A stretch of 64,000 nt of DNA from an uncultured Eubacteriales bacterium (GCA_910580045.1 CAJTXF010000002.1:1-64000); one strand, 5' to 3'; shown: positions 34,698-43,453, counted from the first letter of the stretch. The notes: generated by a model from the letters alone, not told the origin. Numbers and translations: made by a program.

Positions 34698-34828
34698 GAG
34701 AAACTGATACAATCAGTTTCTCACAGATTCTTTTGTACAGGACAAAAGCCCACTGGTTCCGGTACAGCATGCTTTCTCCATGGCCCTGCCGGTTCTCCGG
34801 TAAAGCTGAGCCACGGCCCAGCTTTACC
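34698..34828 (-). other. Tandem hairpins in permease-operon leader
   Basis: Three perfect hairpins follow one another in the untranslated leader. GAGAAACTGAT pairs with ATCAGTTTCTC (34698-34722), CTTTTGT with ACAAAAG (34730-34748), and GGTAAAGCTG with CAGCTTTACC (34799-34828). None is followed by a T-run, so they are not ordinary terminators. They could form a regulatory leader or be remains of a palindromic repeat. Confidence 0.5.
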
Positions 34829-34926
34829 CACGCTTTTCCTGCCACCACCTCGCATTCTTGCACCCTGAAGCGGCCGGCTACCGCATCCGAGTGACGCTTT
34901 ATCAAATAACTTAGTTTATGAAACAA

Positions 34927-34955
34927 ATGATACACTATCTTGCCTTGTTTGTCAA
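34927..34955 (-). promoter_or_regulatory. Promoter of sugar ABC operon
   Basis: On the minus strand TTGACA (34955-34950), a 17-base spacer and TATCAT (34932-34927) form a strong promoter about 295 bases before the LplB-like start codon. Confidence 0.8.
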
Positions 34956-35059
34956 TCTCATTTTGTGCAATTTGGAAGCATTCACAATTCGTTCTTACTT
35001 TTTTGGTTAATTTTACCGATTGCATAAATTTTTAAGAAATATTCGGTAATTTTCCCATA

Positions 35060-35089
35060 TTTACTTTTGTTGTTTGCCAGTGGTATGAT
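35060..35089 (+). promoter_or_regulatory. Probable promoter of GH32 gene
   Basis: TTTACT (35060-35065), an 18-base spacer and an extended -10, TGGTATGAT ending at 35089. The leader of about 180 bases contains repeated TATCTC elements. Confidence 0.5.
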
Positions 35090-35277
35090 GTGCTTAAGTT
35101 AAGACTATTTGAGATACAATCTCATGCAAAGGAAATGACAAATTTGCTTATATCTCAACATATTTTTCATTTTTTGAATTTTATTAAGCAAATCTTTATG
35201 ATTTGTATCTCATGGTCTTACATTAGCACCTGTCTCAATTAACAAGACTAATCAATAAAACTAAGGAGTGGTTCTTT

Positions 35278-36651
35278 ATGAGCACGAAAGGTATTCGCGA
35301 CTTCCGCCCTGAACTGCACTTCACCCCCAAATCCGGCTGGATTAATGACCCCAACGGCTTGGTATATGCTGACGGGAAATATCACCTGTTTGCCCAGTAT
35401 TACCCTGAACCTCAGTGGGGCCCCATGCACTGGTATCATGCCACCAGCACAGATTTGATACACTGGGAGCATCTCCCTGTTGCTTTGGAGCCGGACGAAC
35501 TGGGTTTCATCTTCTCAGGCAGCGCCGTGTATGATAAGGACAACACCTCCGGCTTTGGAAAAGATGGCAAGGCCCCTATTATTGCCATGTATACCAGCCA
35601 CTTGAATCTGGATAACAGCGGCCTGGCGAAAGAGCAGCAAAGCATCGCTTACAGCCTGGACGGTGTCCATTTCACCAAGTATGAGGGAAACCCTGTCCTG
35701 CCCAGTGACCGTAAGGATTTCCGTGACCCGAAGGTATTCCGCAACCCCTTTAAGGATTGCTGGAGTGTAGTCCTAGCCGCTGGCGATCATGTGGAGTTCT
35801 ACGCCTCTCAGGATTTGAAACACTGGGAAAAGACTGGGGAGTTTGGCCCTGAGGGCAACTACTCCCAGGGCGTGTGGGAGTGTCCTGATTTGTTCCCCTT
35901 GGTGGTAAACGGAGAAGAGAAATGGGTACTGCTGCTCAGCATGGGCGGCAACGAGGAGAACCACGGTGCCCGTACCCAATACTTCACTGGCAGCTTTGAC
36001 GGGAACAGCTTTACCTGCGATGGGCAGTTCACTCAGCCTGAGTTCATTGATGCTGGCTTTGACAACTACGCTGGTGTCACCTTCTTCGGCACACAGGAGC
36101 GGCTGTTGGTAGGATGGGCCTGCAACTGGGTCTATGCCCATAAAACACCCACTGGTGAGTATTGCTGTCAGATGACCATCCCACGCGCTGTCAAGTTGAT
36201 TGATACTCCCAAAGGCGGGCTTCGCCTGGCCTGGGAGCCCAAAGATAGCACTGTCTTTGGCGGAACTGAGAGCTTTGACGGCACTCTTTACAGTGAGGTA
36301 TTCAAACTGACCGTTACCGGCAGCGGCGCTGCTGCTGTCACTCTCTCCAATGACAAGGGACAGAGCTTTGTCTTTGGGGTGGATGACGAAAATCGGGCCT
36401 ATATTGACCGCGCAAAAGGCGGCGCCAATGATTTCGATGAGAATTTCGCGCGGGACTGGTACAGCCAGATTGCGGAACCTCGGTTCTATGACGATGAGTG
36501 GGAAATCGAGTTCATATTTGACCACTCCATCACAGAGATGTTCATTGATTACGGCACCCGCGCCTTTACCTCCACCGTCTATCCTGACACGCCCTATAAC
36601 AAAGTCACTGTCTCCGGCAATGCGGAAGTGAAGCTCCATTCCTTGTCATAA
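35278..36651 (+). CDS. GH32 sucrose-6-phosphate hydrolase / beta-fructosidase
   Basis: This 457-residue enzyme is a glycoside hydrolase family 32 member that cuts terminal beta-fructosyl bonds in sucrose, sucrose-6-phosphate or fructo-oligosaccharides. The five-blade propeller motifs are in order: WINDPNG with the nucleophile Asp (about residues 21-27), FSGSAV (about 79-84), FRDPKV with the transition-state Asp (about 146-151) and WECPDLF with the acid/base Glu (about 199-205). A beta-sandwich follows. No signal peptide exists, so it acts inside the cell on imported sugar. AAGGAG lies ten bases before ATG 35278. A sugar kinase gene follows, and divergent transporter genes support an import-and-hydrolyse route. 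Confidence 0.93.
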   Translation: MSTKGIRDFRPELHFTPKSGWINDPNGLVYADGKYHLFAQYYPEPQWGPMHWYHATSTDLIHWEHLPVALEPDELGFIFSGSAVYDKDNTSGFGKDGKAPIIAMYTSHLNLDNSGLAKEQQSIAYSLDGVHFTKYEGNPVLPSDRKDFRDPKVFRNPFKDCWSVVLAAGDHVEFYASQDLKHWEKTGEFGPEGNYSQGVWECPDLFPLVVNGEEKWVLLLSMGGNEENHGARTQYFTGSFDGNSFTCDGQFTQPEFIDAGFDNYAGVTFFGTQERLLVGWACNWVYAHKTPTGEYCCQMTIPRAVKLIDTPKGGLRLAWEPKDSTVFGGTESFDGTLYSEVFKLTVTGSGAAAVTLSNDKGQSFVFGVDDENRAYIDRAKGGANDFDENFARDWYSQIAEPRFYDDEWEIEFIFDHSITEMFIDYGTRAFTSTVYPDTPYNKVTVSGNAEVKLHSLS

Positions 36652-36704
36652 ACCCAAAATTGTGCGTAATATTCCCGTATTGTCTTCTCTTTTTTCGCTC
36701 TCTC

Positions 36705-36713
36705 TGTTATAAT
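36705..36713 (+). promoter_or_regulatory. Extended -10 promoter of sugar kinase gene
   Basis: TGTTATAAT fits an extended -10 element (TGnTATAAT); no good -35 box is visible. It lies 63 bases before the start and could provide separate transcription from GH32. Confidence 0.55.
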
Positions 36714-36775
36714 GGGACGCGACCACAGTCGTTATATGTATCCTCCAACTTTCTGAAAGGAGTGTAAACCATAAT

Positions 36776-37771
36776 ATGCCAGATATTATCACCACTGGCG
36801 AAATGCTTATTGACTTCACCCCTGTAAAGGCAGAGGGCTTTCCGGGTGCAGTTTGTCCCAACCCCGGCGGCGCGCCGGGCAATGTGGCCGTACAGCTGGC
36901 CCGCTTGGGGGTCTCTGCCGGGTTCATCGGCAAGGTGGGCAGTGACAGCTTTGGCAAAGACCTGCGCCGCTGTCTGGAAGAAAACGGCGTTGACACCCAC
37001 AATCTCATTGATGACCCTCTGTTCCGTACAACTTTGGCTTTTGTCCATCTCAGCGAGACCGGGGACCGCAGCTTCACCTTTTACCGCAACCCCGGCGCGG
37101 ATACCCAGCTTCGCGGAGAGGAAATTGATTTGGCATCTGTAGAGGCTTGTCAGGTGCTGCATTTCGGCTCCCTCTCCCTCACCACGGAGCCAGGCCGTAC
37201 CACCACCCTTGAGCTGGTGAAGAAAGCCCGCGCCATGGGAAAAATGATTTCTTATGACCCCAACTGGCGTCCGCCTCTCTGGCCCTCTGAGGAAGCTGGA
37301 GTGGCTGGGATGCGGGAAGGTCTGGCGCTCTGCCATCTGCTGAAAATTTCTGAGGAAGAGCTGGCGCTTCTCACTGGCACAGACAGTTTGGCGCAGGGGG
37401 TGGCACAGCTCCACAAGCTGGGTATTGTGCTGGTTATGGTGACCCTCGGGCCCGCGGGCTGTGTCTCCTCTCACCAAGGGCAGCTGAGCCATCACCCCAC
37501 CTTTGACACGAAAGTAATCGACACCACTGGCTCCGGCGACAGTTTTTGGGGAGCGTTCCTCTCTCAGCTGGTGCAAAATGGCTTTGATACACCAGATAAG
37601 CTGCAGGAACTGGAGCAGACAAGGCTGGCTGAGTTTTGCCGCTTTGCCAATGCGGCTGGCTCCATTTGTGCCACCCGTCCTGGCGGCATCCCCGCCCTAG
37701 CAGACCGAGAGGCCATTTTGGCCTGTATGCAGGACTACCCTCTGCTGGAAACATGTTTCAAAATTAAATAG
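36776..37771 (+). CDS. PfkB-family sugar kinase (fructokinase)
   Basis: This 331-residue ribokinase-family enzyme phosphorylates a sugar with ATP. GEMLIDFTP (about residues 7-15), the GGAPGNVAVQLARLG signature (about 31-45) and the second signature DTTGSGDSFWGAFL with the catalytic Asp (about 247-260) are intact. Bacterial fructokinases of this subgroup share these blocks. With GH32 directly upstream, the likely role is making fructose-6-phosphate from released fructose. The gap is 124 bases with its own promoter. AAAGGAG lies 10 bases before ATG 36776. A strong terminator follows. Confidence 0.9.
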   Translation: MPDIITTGEMLIDFTPVKAEGFPGAVCPNPGGAPGNVAVQLARLGVSAGFIGKVGSDSFGKDLRRCLEENGVDTHNLIDDPLFRTTLAFVHLSETGDRSFTFYRNPGADTQLRGEEIDLASVEACQVLHFGSLSLTTEPGRTTTLELVKKARAMGKMISYDPNWRPPLWPSEEAGVAGMREGLALCHLLKISEEELALLTGTDSLAQGVAQLHKLGIVLVMVTLGPAGCVSSHQGQLSHHPTFDTKVIDTTGSGDSFWGAFLSQLVQNGFDTPDKLQELEQTRLAEFCRFANAAGSICATRPGGIPALADREAILACMQDYPLLETCFKIK

Positions 37772-37781
37772 TCACCGTGCT

Positions 37782-37813
37782 TGCGCCCTCCTGGTGAGGG
37801 CGCATTCTTTTTT
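37782..37813 (+). terminator. Terminator of GH32-kinase unit
   Basis: TGCGCCCTC (37782-37790) pairs with GAGGGCGCA (37796-37804) and is followed by TTCTTTTTT. Confidence 0.93.
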
Positions 37814-37937
37814 GATAAAGCTCTTAATAATCAGTCTAAATCTAAACTTCAATTAAGGTTCATGAAGTATACTTAAATCAGCTCACAGGAAAACTTGAGC
37901 CAGACTATCAAGCATCTTTGAAAAGAGGTGACAATTC

Positions 37938-38603
37938 TTGCATTTTCGTCATGAATGGAAGCACGAAATCTCTCCTGGTGACCTGTACGCGCTTCGGGCC
38001 CGGCTGTCAGCAGTTTTGGATACAGATTCTCACGCTGTAAACGGGCGTTATTCTGTCCACAGTCTCTACTTTGACACTTCCTCTGACCGGGCTCTGTATG
38101 AAAAAATCAACGGGTTCAGCCATCGGGAGAAGTTTCGCCTGCGATACTATAATCACACGCCCTCCCCTATTTTGCTGGAAAAAAAACTCAAACAAAACAA
38201 TTTATGCGGCAAACTTCAAGCTCCCCTCAGCATCGAGGAAGCACAGGCTCTGCTGAATGGTACTCTGAGCTCTGCCCCAGACAATCCGCTTCTGGATGAA
38301 CTGCTGAGAAAACGCGCTTGGGAGGGACTGTGTCCCAAAACCGCTGTACTCTATACCAGAGAGGCCTTTCTCTTTGCGCCCGGCAATGTACGGGTCACTT
38401 TGGATTACGGCCTGCGTACCGCCTCTAGCTGGCGTGAGTTTTTGGAGCCAAACAGTCTCTCTTTCCCCGTTCCAGAAGCTCCGGCCATACTGGAAGTCAA
38501 ATGGGATGAATTTCTTCCCAGTCTTATCCGGGACTTGGTGCAAACACCTGGCACTCGAACCAGCGCTTTCTCCAAATACGCGGCCTGTCATATCTATCGA
38601 TAA
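37938..38603 (+). CDS. VTC-domain protein (polyphosphate polymerase-like)
   Basis: This 221-residue protein is a VTC domain, related to the tunnel-shaped catalytic domain that makes polyphosphate in yeast. The basic and acidic tunnel residues are visible in order: RHEWKHEI (about 3-10), SLYFDT (about 45-50), REKFRLRYY (about 64-72), LLEKKLKQ (about 79-86), YTREAF (about 139-144), RVTLDYGLR and ILEVKWDEFLP (about 184-194). Polyphosphate or nucleotide chemistry is inferred. The start is TTG at 37938, seven bases after AGAGGTG. A DUF4956 gene and a CotH gene follow, a combination found together in many Firmicutes and actinobacteria. Confidence 0.85.
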   Translation: MHFRHEWKHEISPGDLYALRARLSAVLDTDSHAVNGRYSVHSLYFDTSSDRALYEKINGFSHREKFRLRYYNHTPSPILLEKKLKQNNLCGKLQAPLSIEEAQALLNGTLSSAPDNPLLDELLRKRAWEGLCPKTAVLYTREAFLFAPGNVRVTLDYGLRTASSWREFLEPNSLSFPVPEAPAILEVKWDEFLPSLIRDLVQTPGTRTSAFSKYAACHIYR

Positions 38604-38665
38604 ATCCATGCAAATTCTCCCACTATTCACACTCTCAAAACAATATGTAAAGGAGTATTTTTCAC

Positions 38666-39337
38666 ATGAGCTTTCAAGACATTTTCAAATCCAGCTTTCT
38701 GGAAAAGGTTGCCAGCGTCTCACTGCTGGACATGGGACTGGCACTGATTCTGGCCTTTGGGCTCGGCTTATTCATCTTCCTGGTGTATAAGAAAACATTT
38801 GCTGGCGTTATGTACTCCCCTGGTTTTGGAGTAACGCTAGTGGCTATGACCATGATTACCACTCTTGTGATTTTAGCTGTCACCTCCAATGTGGTGCTCT
38901 CACTGGGTATGGTGGGCGCACTGTCTATTGTACGGTTCCGGGCGGCCATTAAGGAGCCCCTGGACATTGCGTTTCTGTTCTGGGCGATTGGTGCCGGCAT
39001 TGTCCTAGCGGCTGGGCTGATTCCTTTGGCCGTCTTTGGCAGTGCGGCAATTGGGCTGATTATCTTAATCCTGGCAAACCGGAAAGCCCATTTCAATCCT
39101 TACATTTTAGTTCTCCATTGCAAAAACAGCGACACTGAGCGGCAGGCGATTGAATTTGTAGGCAGACAGGTCAACCGCTGGGTAATCAAAAGTAAGACTG
39201 TGGGACACGGCTCTGTGGAGCTGAACTTGGAAATCCGCATGAAAGACAGTGATACCCAGTTTATCAACGCACTTTCCCAGATGGACGGTATTGACCACGC
39301 AGTGCTCGTCAGTTATAATGGCGACTATATGGGGTGA
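38666..39337 (+). CDS. DUF4956 membrane protein
   Basis: This 223-residue protein has four hydrophobic helices (about residues 22-45, 52-73, 100-120, 122-140) and a soluble C-terminal domain of about 80 residues. The loop GMVGALSIVRFRAAIKEP (about 82-99) is the hallmark of DUF4956. The function is unknown. It lies 62 bases after the VTC gene with AAAGGAG before ATG 38666 and four bases before the CotH gene, so the three are one operon. The conserved RFR..K loop could face the VTC enzyme at the membrane; this is inference. Confidence 0.85.
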   Translation: MSFQDIFKSSFLEKVASVSLLDMGLALILAFGLGLFIFLVYKKTFAGVMYSPGFGVTLVAMTMITTLVILAVTSNVVLSLGMVGALSIVRFRAAIKEPLDIAFLFWAIGAGIVLAAGLIPLAVFGSAAIGLIILILANRKAHFNPYILVLHCKNSDTERQAIEFVGRQVNRWVIKSKTVGHGSVELNLEIRMKDSDTQFINALSQMDGIDHAVLVSYNGDYMG

Positions 39338-39341
39338 GCCT

Positions 39342-41267
39342 ATGTCTGTACACAAGAGCTTTGATAGGGTCTGCTGCATAATTTTAGCCGGGGTTCTGGT
39401 GATGACTGTTCTGCTTATCAGTCAAGGTGCCACCGGCTTGGAGGCAGCCGCTCAGACTATAGGATACGAAAGCCGCCTGTTCGACACCAGCACGGTTCAC
39501 CAAATCGACATCATTATGGATAACTGGGAAGGTTTTTTGGAAACATGTGAAAACGAAGAGTACACCCTCTGCTCAATCATAATTGATGGAGAGGCCCAGC
39601 GAAACGTGGGGCTGCGGGCCAAAGGGAACACTTCTCTCACCCAAGTGGCCGCTTATGGCAACAACCGGTACAGCTTCAAAATAGAATTCGACCACTATGA
39701 CAGCGCCAACACCTACCACGGCTTGGACAAGCTGAGCCTGAACAACATTATCCAGGACAATACCTATATGAAAGATTACCTGGTTTATCAGATGATGGGG
39801 GCTTTTGGTGCGGCCTCTCCCCTATGCAGTTACGCCTGGATTACCGTAAACGGTGAGGATTGGGGACTTTATCTGGCTGTGGAAGGAATTGAGGAGAGCT
39901 TCTTGCAGCGGAACTACGGCACAGTCGGCGGCGCTCTCTATAAGCCAGACAGCCAGAGCTTTGGCGGCGGCCGGGGCAATGGGGGCGGTTTTGATATAGC
40001 CGCTTGGCAGGCAGAGCGTGAAGAAACTGTGGAAGATACGGAAGATGACGCACTCCCATCTGGCAATCGCACTTCACCGCCAAATATGCAGAATCCGCCT
40101 TCCATGTTCCAAGGAGAGTCACCGCCCAATATGCAGTTTCCACCCATAGATGAAAATGAGGACAGCTCAAATGGCTTCCATATGCAGAATCCCCCAGATA
40201 TTCAGTTTCCTTCAGACATAGAGGCGTTTTCCAAGCAAATGCCTCGTATGGGGCAAGGCGATGGGCCTGGAGGTATGAGCAGCAGTGATGTGTCCCTTGT
40301 CTATACAGACGACCAGTTTTCCAGCTATCAGAATATCTTCGACAACGCAAAAACAGACATTACTGACCAGGACCGCAGCCGGTTGATTGCCTCCCTCAAG
40401 CAGCTGAACGAGGGCACAGCTATCGACCAGGTAGTGGACGTTGAACAGGTCATCCGCTATTTTGTGGTTCACAACTTTGTATGCAATTTCGACAGCTATA
40501 CAGGCACAATGATACACAACTATTATTTGTATGAAGCAGATGGACAGCTTACCATGCTGCCCTGGGACTATAACCTGGCCTTTGGCGGATTTATGGGCTC
40601 TCAGGATGCCGAAGCGTTGGTAAATTACCCCATTGACACACCAGTATCTGGCGGCGATGTAACATCCCGGCCTATGCTGGCATGGATTTTTACAACCGAA
40701 GAATACACTCAGATGTATCACCAATATTTCTCTGAATTCATTGAAAGTTACTTTACCAGCGGTTCATTTGCCCAACTGGCAGATAACACCCGCGCTCTCA
40801 TCGCTCCCTATGTGGAGAAAGACCCCACTAAGTTTTGTACCTACGAAGAGTTTGAGACTGCTGCCAGGCAAGTCAAGCAGTTCTGCCTTCTCCGTGCTGA
40901 GAGCATACGCAGCCAATTAAACGGCTCCATTCCCTCCACCGCCTCTGGCCAAGCGCAGGACAGCAGCGCTCTTATCAATGCGTCTACTGTGGACATTGCC
41001 GCCATGGGCACAATGAATATGGGCGGACTCCAGCAGCAGGATAACGCTGGAGACACCTTTGCGGAGATGAATCAGCCGCCAGAAATGCCTCTGGACGAGA
41101 ACAAGAATAGCTTTCCCAGCAAAGACAGCCTGCAGGCTATGAAGGAGGGTTCTCCTAACCGTGCAGCAGTTCTGGATGCTTCTGACTCTTGGTGGCTGCT
41201 GGCTCTCTGTGTCTTGATTCTCTCAGGCTCCCTCTGCCTGGCGAGGCTTTACAGAAAACGCGCCTGA
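39342..41267 (+). CDS. CotH kinase-family surface protein
   Basis: This 641-residue protein begins with a hydrophobic signal/anchor helix (IILAGVLVMTVLLISQG, about 12-28), then a CotH domain split by a low-complexity insert, and ends with a second helix (WWLLALCVLILSGSLCLARL, about 617-636) and a basic tail. CotH blocks are LRAKGNTSL, GLDKLSLNN, YLAVEGIEESFLQRNYG and the metal site MLPWDYNLAFGG (about 403-414). The insert (about 215-310) has repeats of NMQ(N/F)PP with Met, Pro and Asn. Spore CotH is a protein kinase; here an extracytoplasmic, membrane-held form is expected. The upstream in-frame codons are not used; ATG 39342 follows GGGGTGAGCC. Confidence 0.88.
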   Translation: MSVHKSFDRVCCIILAGVLVMTVLLISQGATGLEAAAQTIGYESRLFDTSTVHQIDIIMDNWEGFLETCENEEYTLCSIIIDGEAQRNVGLRAKGNTSLTQVAAYGNNRYSFKIEFDHYDSANTYHGLDKLSLNNIIQDNTYMKDYLVYQMMGAFGAASPLCSYAWITVNGEDWGLYLAVEGIEESFLQRNYGTVGGALYKPDSQSFGGGRGNGGGFDIAAWQAEREETVEDTEDDALPSGNRTSPPNMQNPPSMFQGESPPNMQFPPIDENEDSSNGFHMQNPPDIQFPSDIEAFSKQMPRMGQGDGPGGMSSSDVSLVYTDDQFSSYQNIFDNAKTDITDQDRSRLIASLKQLNEGTAIDQVVDVEQVIRYFVVHNFVCNFDSYTGTMIHNYYLYEADGQLTMLPWDYNLAFGGFMGSQDAEALVNYPIDTPVSGGDVTSRPMLAWIFTTEEYTQMYHQYFSEFIESYFTSGSFAQLADNTRALIAPYVEKDPTKFCTYEEFETAARQVKQFCLLRAESIRSQLNGSIPSTASGQAQDSSALINASTVDIAAMGTMNMGGLQQQDNAGDTFAEMNQPPEMPLDENKNSFPSKDSLQAMKEGSPNRAAVLDASDSWWLLALCVLILSGSLCLARLYRKRA

Positions 41268-41289
41268 GTGCAGAATCTTCCTGCAGCCC

Positions 41290-41318
41290 TTGACATTTGC
41301 CTCCCAAAAACGTATAAT
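41290..41318 (+). promoter_or_regulatory. Perfect consensus promoter of greA-lysS
   Basis: TTGACA (41290-41295), a 17-base spacer and TATAAT (41313-41318) match the consensus perfectly, 71 bases before greA. Confidence 0.92.
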
Positions 41319-41389
41319 AGCAGGTATTGGCTCAGGTTTCTTCCTGGGCCTTGCCCCGATGCAGCGGGAGAAAGGAAAGTGTAGAATCT

Positions 41390-41875
41390 ATGGCAGGAAA
41401 GCAGTATTTTGTGACCGCAGAGGGCTTGGCCGCTCTGGAAAGAGAATTGGACTATCTAAAAACGGTGCGCCGCAGGGAGGTGGCCGAGAAAATAAAAGTT
41501 GCGCTGTCCTTTGGCGACCTGTCTGAAAACAGTGAGTATGACGAGGCAAAGAATGACCAGGCCATGGTTGAGGCCCGCATCGCTGATGTAGAGGTCCTGC
41601 TGAAAAATGCTATCACCATTGATGAGAACAAGCTGAACAATGAGACTGTATTTATTGGCTCCAAAATCAAGGCAGAGATTGTCTCTCCTACTGGTAAAGA
41701 GACACAGCGCAGCTTCCGTATTGTGGGTTCGAATGAAGCTGACCCCCGGAACGGCAAAATTTCGGATGAGTCTCCTGTAGGCAAGGCTTTGATTGGCGCC
41801 GCTGTGGGGCAGTCCATTGATGTGGAGACACCCTCTGGCATTGCCAATTATAAGATTCTTTCCATTTCCAGATAG
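41390..41875 (+). CDS. greA: Transcription elongation factor GreA
   Basis: This 161-residue factor reactivates backtracked RNA polymerase by stimulating transcript cleavage. An N-terminal coiled coil (about residues 12-75) carries the acidic tip block LSENSEYDEAKNDQA (about 40-54), followed by the FKBP-like C-terminal domain with VGSNEADPRNGKIS and SPVGKALIGAAVGQ. ATG 41390 is preferred since MAGKQYFVTAEGL is the usual family start and AAAGGAAAG lies about ten bases upstream; the frame is open 21 codons earlier through the promoter leader. lysS follows after 51 bases, a common pairing. Confidence 0.96.
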   Translation: MAGKQYFVTAEGLAALERELDYLKTVRRREVAEKIKVALSFGDLSENSEYDEAKNDQAMVEARIADVEVLLKNAITIDENKLNNETVFIGSKIKAEIVSPTGKETQRSFRIVGSNEADPRNGKISDESPVGKALIGAAVGQSIDVETPSGIANYKILSISR

Positions 41876-41926
41876 AGCGGAAATGACTGAGCATGGATGC
41901 AGAGAAATATTGGGGAGGTAAGTAAA

Positions 41927-43438
41927 ATGGCGAATCAGCAAGGAAACTCCTCCCAGCCTCAGGCGGCTGGCGAGGAAATGAGCGAAATTCTGCGTATCCG
42001 TCGGGAAAAGCTGTTCAAGATGCAGGAGGAAGGGCGAGACCCCTATCTGCATACCCGGTTTGAGACAGATTGCAAGGCTCAAGAAATCCTGGAGCATTTT
42101 GAGGAGCTGGAAAACCAGCCTGTTTCTGTGGCAGGCCGGATTATGAGCCGCCGGGGCATGGGCAAGGTGGCCTTTCTGGATTTGCGGGACAGCTCTGGCA
42201 GAATTCAGGTTTACGCGAAAATCGATGTGATGGGTGAAGAGCACTATAAAGCTATGCAGGCCGCGCTGGATATTGGCGACATTGTTGGCGTAAAAGGAGA
42301 GGTCTTCCGCACACAGCGTGGGGAAATTTCTGTAAAAGCCTTGGAGGTGACCATCCTCTCCAAGGCCCTGCTCCCTCTGCCGGAAAAGTATCACGGCCTG
42401 ACCAACACAGATGCCCGTTACCGCCAGCGCTATCTTGATTTGATTATGAACCCGGAGGTCCGGGATGTCTTTGTCAAGCGCTCTAAGATTATCAGCGCCA
42501 TTCGGGAGTATCTGGACAGCAAGGACTTCCTGGAAGTAGAGACCCCAGTGCTGCACACTCAGGCTGGAGGCGCGGCGGCCCGGCCCTTCATCACCCATCA
42601 TAACACCCTGGATATAGATATGTACCTGCGCATCGCCCTGGAGCTGCACCTGAAGCGGCTGATTGTAGGCGGCTTTGAGCGGGTATATGAGATTGGACGC
42701 AACTTCCGCAATGAGGGCATGGACACTCGCCATAATCCAGAGTTCACCATGCTGGAATTCTATCAGGCATATACAGACATCCACGGCATGATGGACATCA
42801 CCGAGGACCTGATTCGCTATACTGCCCACAAAGTGTTGGGCTCCGGCAAGGTGGAACGAGACGGGGTGGAGATTGATTTGGACAAGCCCTTTGCCCGAAT
42901 CAGTATGCTGGAGGCAGTGAGGCAGTACGCTGGGGTGGATTTTGCTCAGGTAGAGACCCTAGAGCAGGCCCGGGTTCTGGCAGATGAGCATCATATCCAG
43001 TACGAGCAGCGCCACAAAAAGGGCGAGATTTTGAATCTGTTCTTTGAGGAGTTCTGCGAAGCAAAGCTGGTGCAGCCCACCTTCCTGACCGGGCACCCAG
43101 TGGACATCTCCCCCCTGGCCAAGAAGGACCCGGATAACCCTGAGTATACCCAGCGGTTTGAGCTGTTCATCTGCGGCGGCGAGTACGCCAATGCCTTTAG
43201 CGAGCTGAATGACCCCATTGACCAGCGGGAGCGCTTTGAGACCCAGGCCGCCCAAAAGGCCGCAGGCGACGACGAGGCCTGCGATGTGGATGAAGACTTC
43301 CTCACCGCGCTGGAATACGGCCTCCCCCCCACCGGCGGCATGGGCATGGGCGTAGACCGGCTGGTTATGCTTCTGACTGGGGCCCAGTCCATCCGGGACG
43401 TGCTGTTGTTCCCTACGATGAAGCCAGTAGAAAATTAA
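41927..43438 (+). CDS. lysS: Lysyl-tRNA synthetase (class II)
   Basis: This 503-residue enzyme charges tRNA-Lys. It has the N-terminal OB-fold anticodon domain (GRIMSRRGMGKVAFLDLRD, about residues 68-86) and the class II core: motif 1 near FLEVETPVLH (about 199-208), motif 2 FRNEGMDTRHNPEFTMLE (about 261-278) and motif 3 GGMGMGVDRLVMLLTG (about 472-487). ATG 41927 follows GGGAGGTAAGTAAA; the earlier frame extension has no site. A 20-residue Ser/Gln-rich start precedes the family core. It is cotranscribed with greA and followed by a strong hairpin. Confidence 0.96.
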   Translation: MANQQGNSSQPQAAGEEMSEILRIRREKLFKMQEEGRDPYLHTRFETDCKAQEILEHFEELENQPVSVAGRIMSRRGMGKVAFLDLRDSSGRIQVYAKIDVMGEEHYKAMQAALDIGDIVGVKGEVFRTQRGEISVKALEVTILSKALLPLPEKYHGLTNTDARYRQRYLDLIMNPEVRDVFVKRSKIISAIREYLDSKDFLEVETPVLHTQAGGAAARPFITHHNTLDIDMYLRIALELHLKRLIVGGFERVYEIGRNFRNEGMDTRHNPEFTMLEFYQAYTDIHGMMDITEDLIRYTAHKVLGSGKVERDGVEIDLDKPFARISMLEAVRQYAGVDFAQVETLEQARVLADEHHIQYEQRHKKGEILNLFFEEFCEAKLVQPTFLTGHPVDISPLAKKDPDNPEYTQRFELFICGGEYANAFSELNDPIDQRERFETQAAQKAAGDDEACDVDEDFLTALEYGLPPTGGMGMGVDRLVMLLTGAQSIRDVLLFPTMKPVEN

Positions 43439-43453
43439 GTATAAGCATATTTC

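Larger units (their letters stand above)
34632..35277. other. Divergent control region of sucrose/fructan locus
   Basis: About 645 bases without a credible gene. The left half is a roughly 290-base leader of the permease operon, with several perfect hairpins (34698-34828). The middle has the leftward promoter (34927-34955) and an inverted pair TTACCGA (35013-35019) / TCGGTAA (35043-35049). The right half has the GH32 promoter and three GAGATA/TATCTC elements (35109-35116, 35151-35158, 35206-35211). The 119-codon frame over the leader has no ribosome site and is treated as chance. Confidence 0.6.

Noticed and set aside
34666..35025. 119-codon frame in the leader of the sugar permease operon
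   Set aside because: No ribosome site; it runs through the promoter and the hairpins, and the residue composition is not protein-like.
41456..42829. Open frame antisense to greA and lysS
   Set aside because: Shadow of two clear housekeeping genes with a shared strong promoter.
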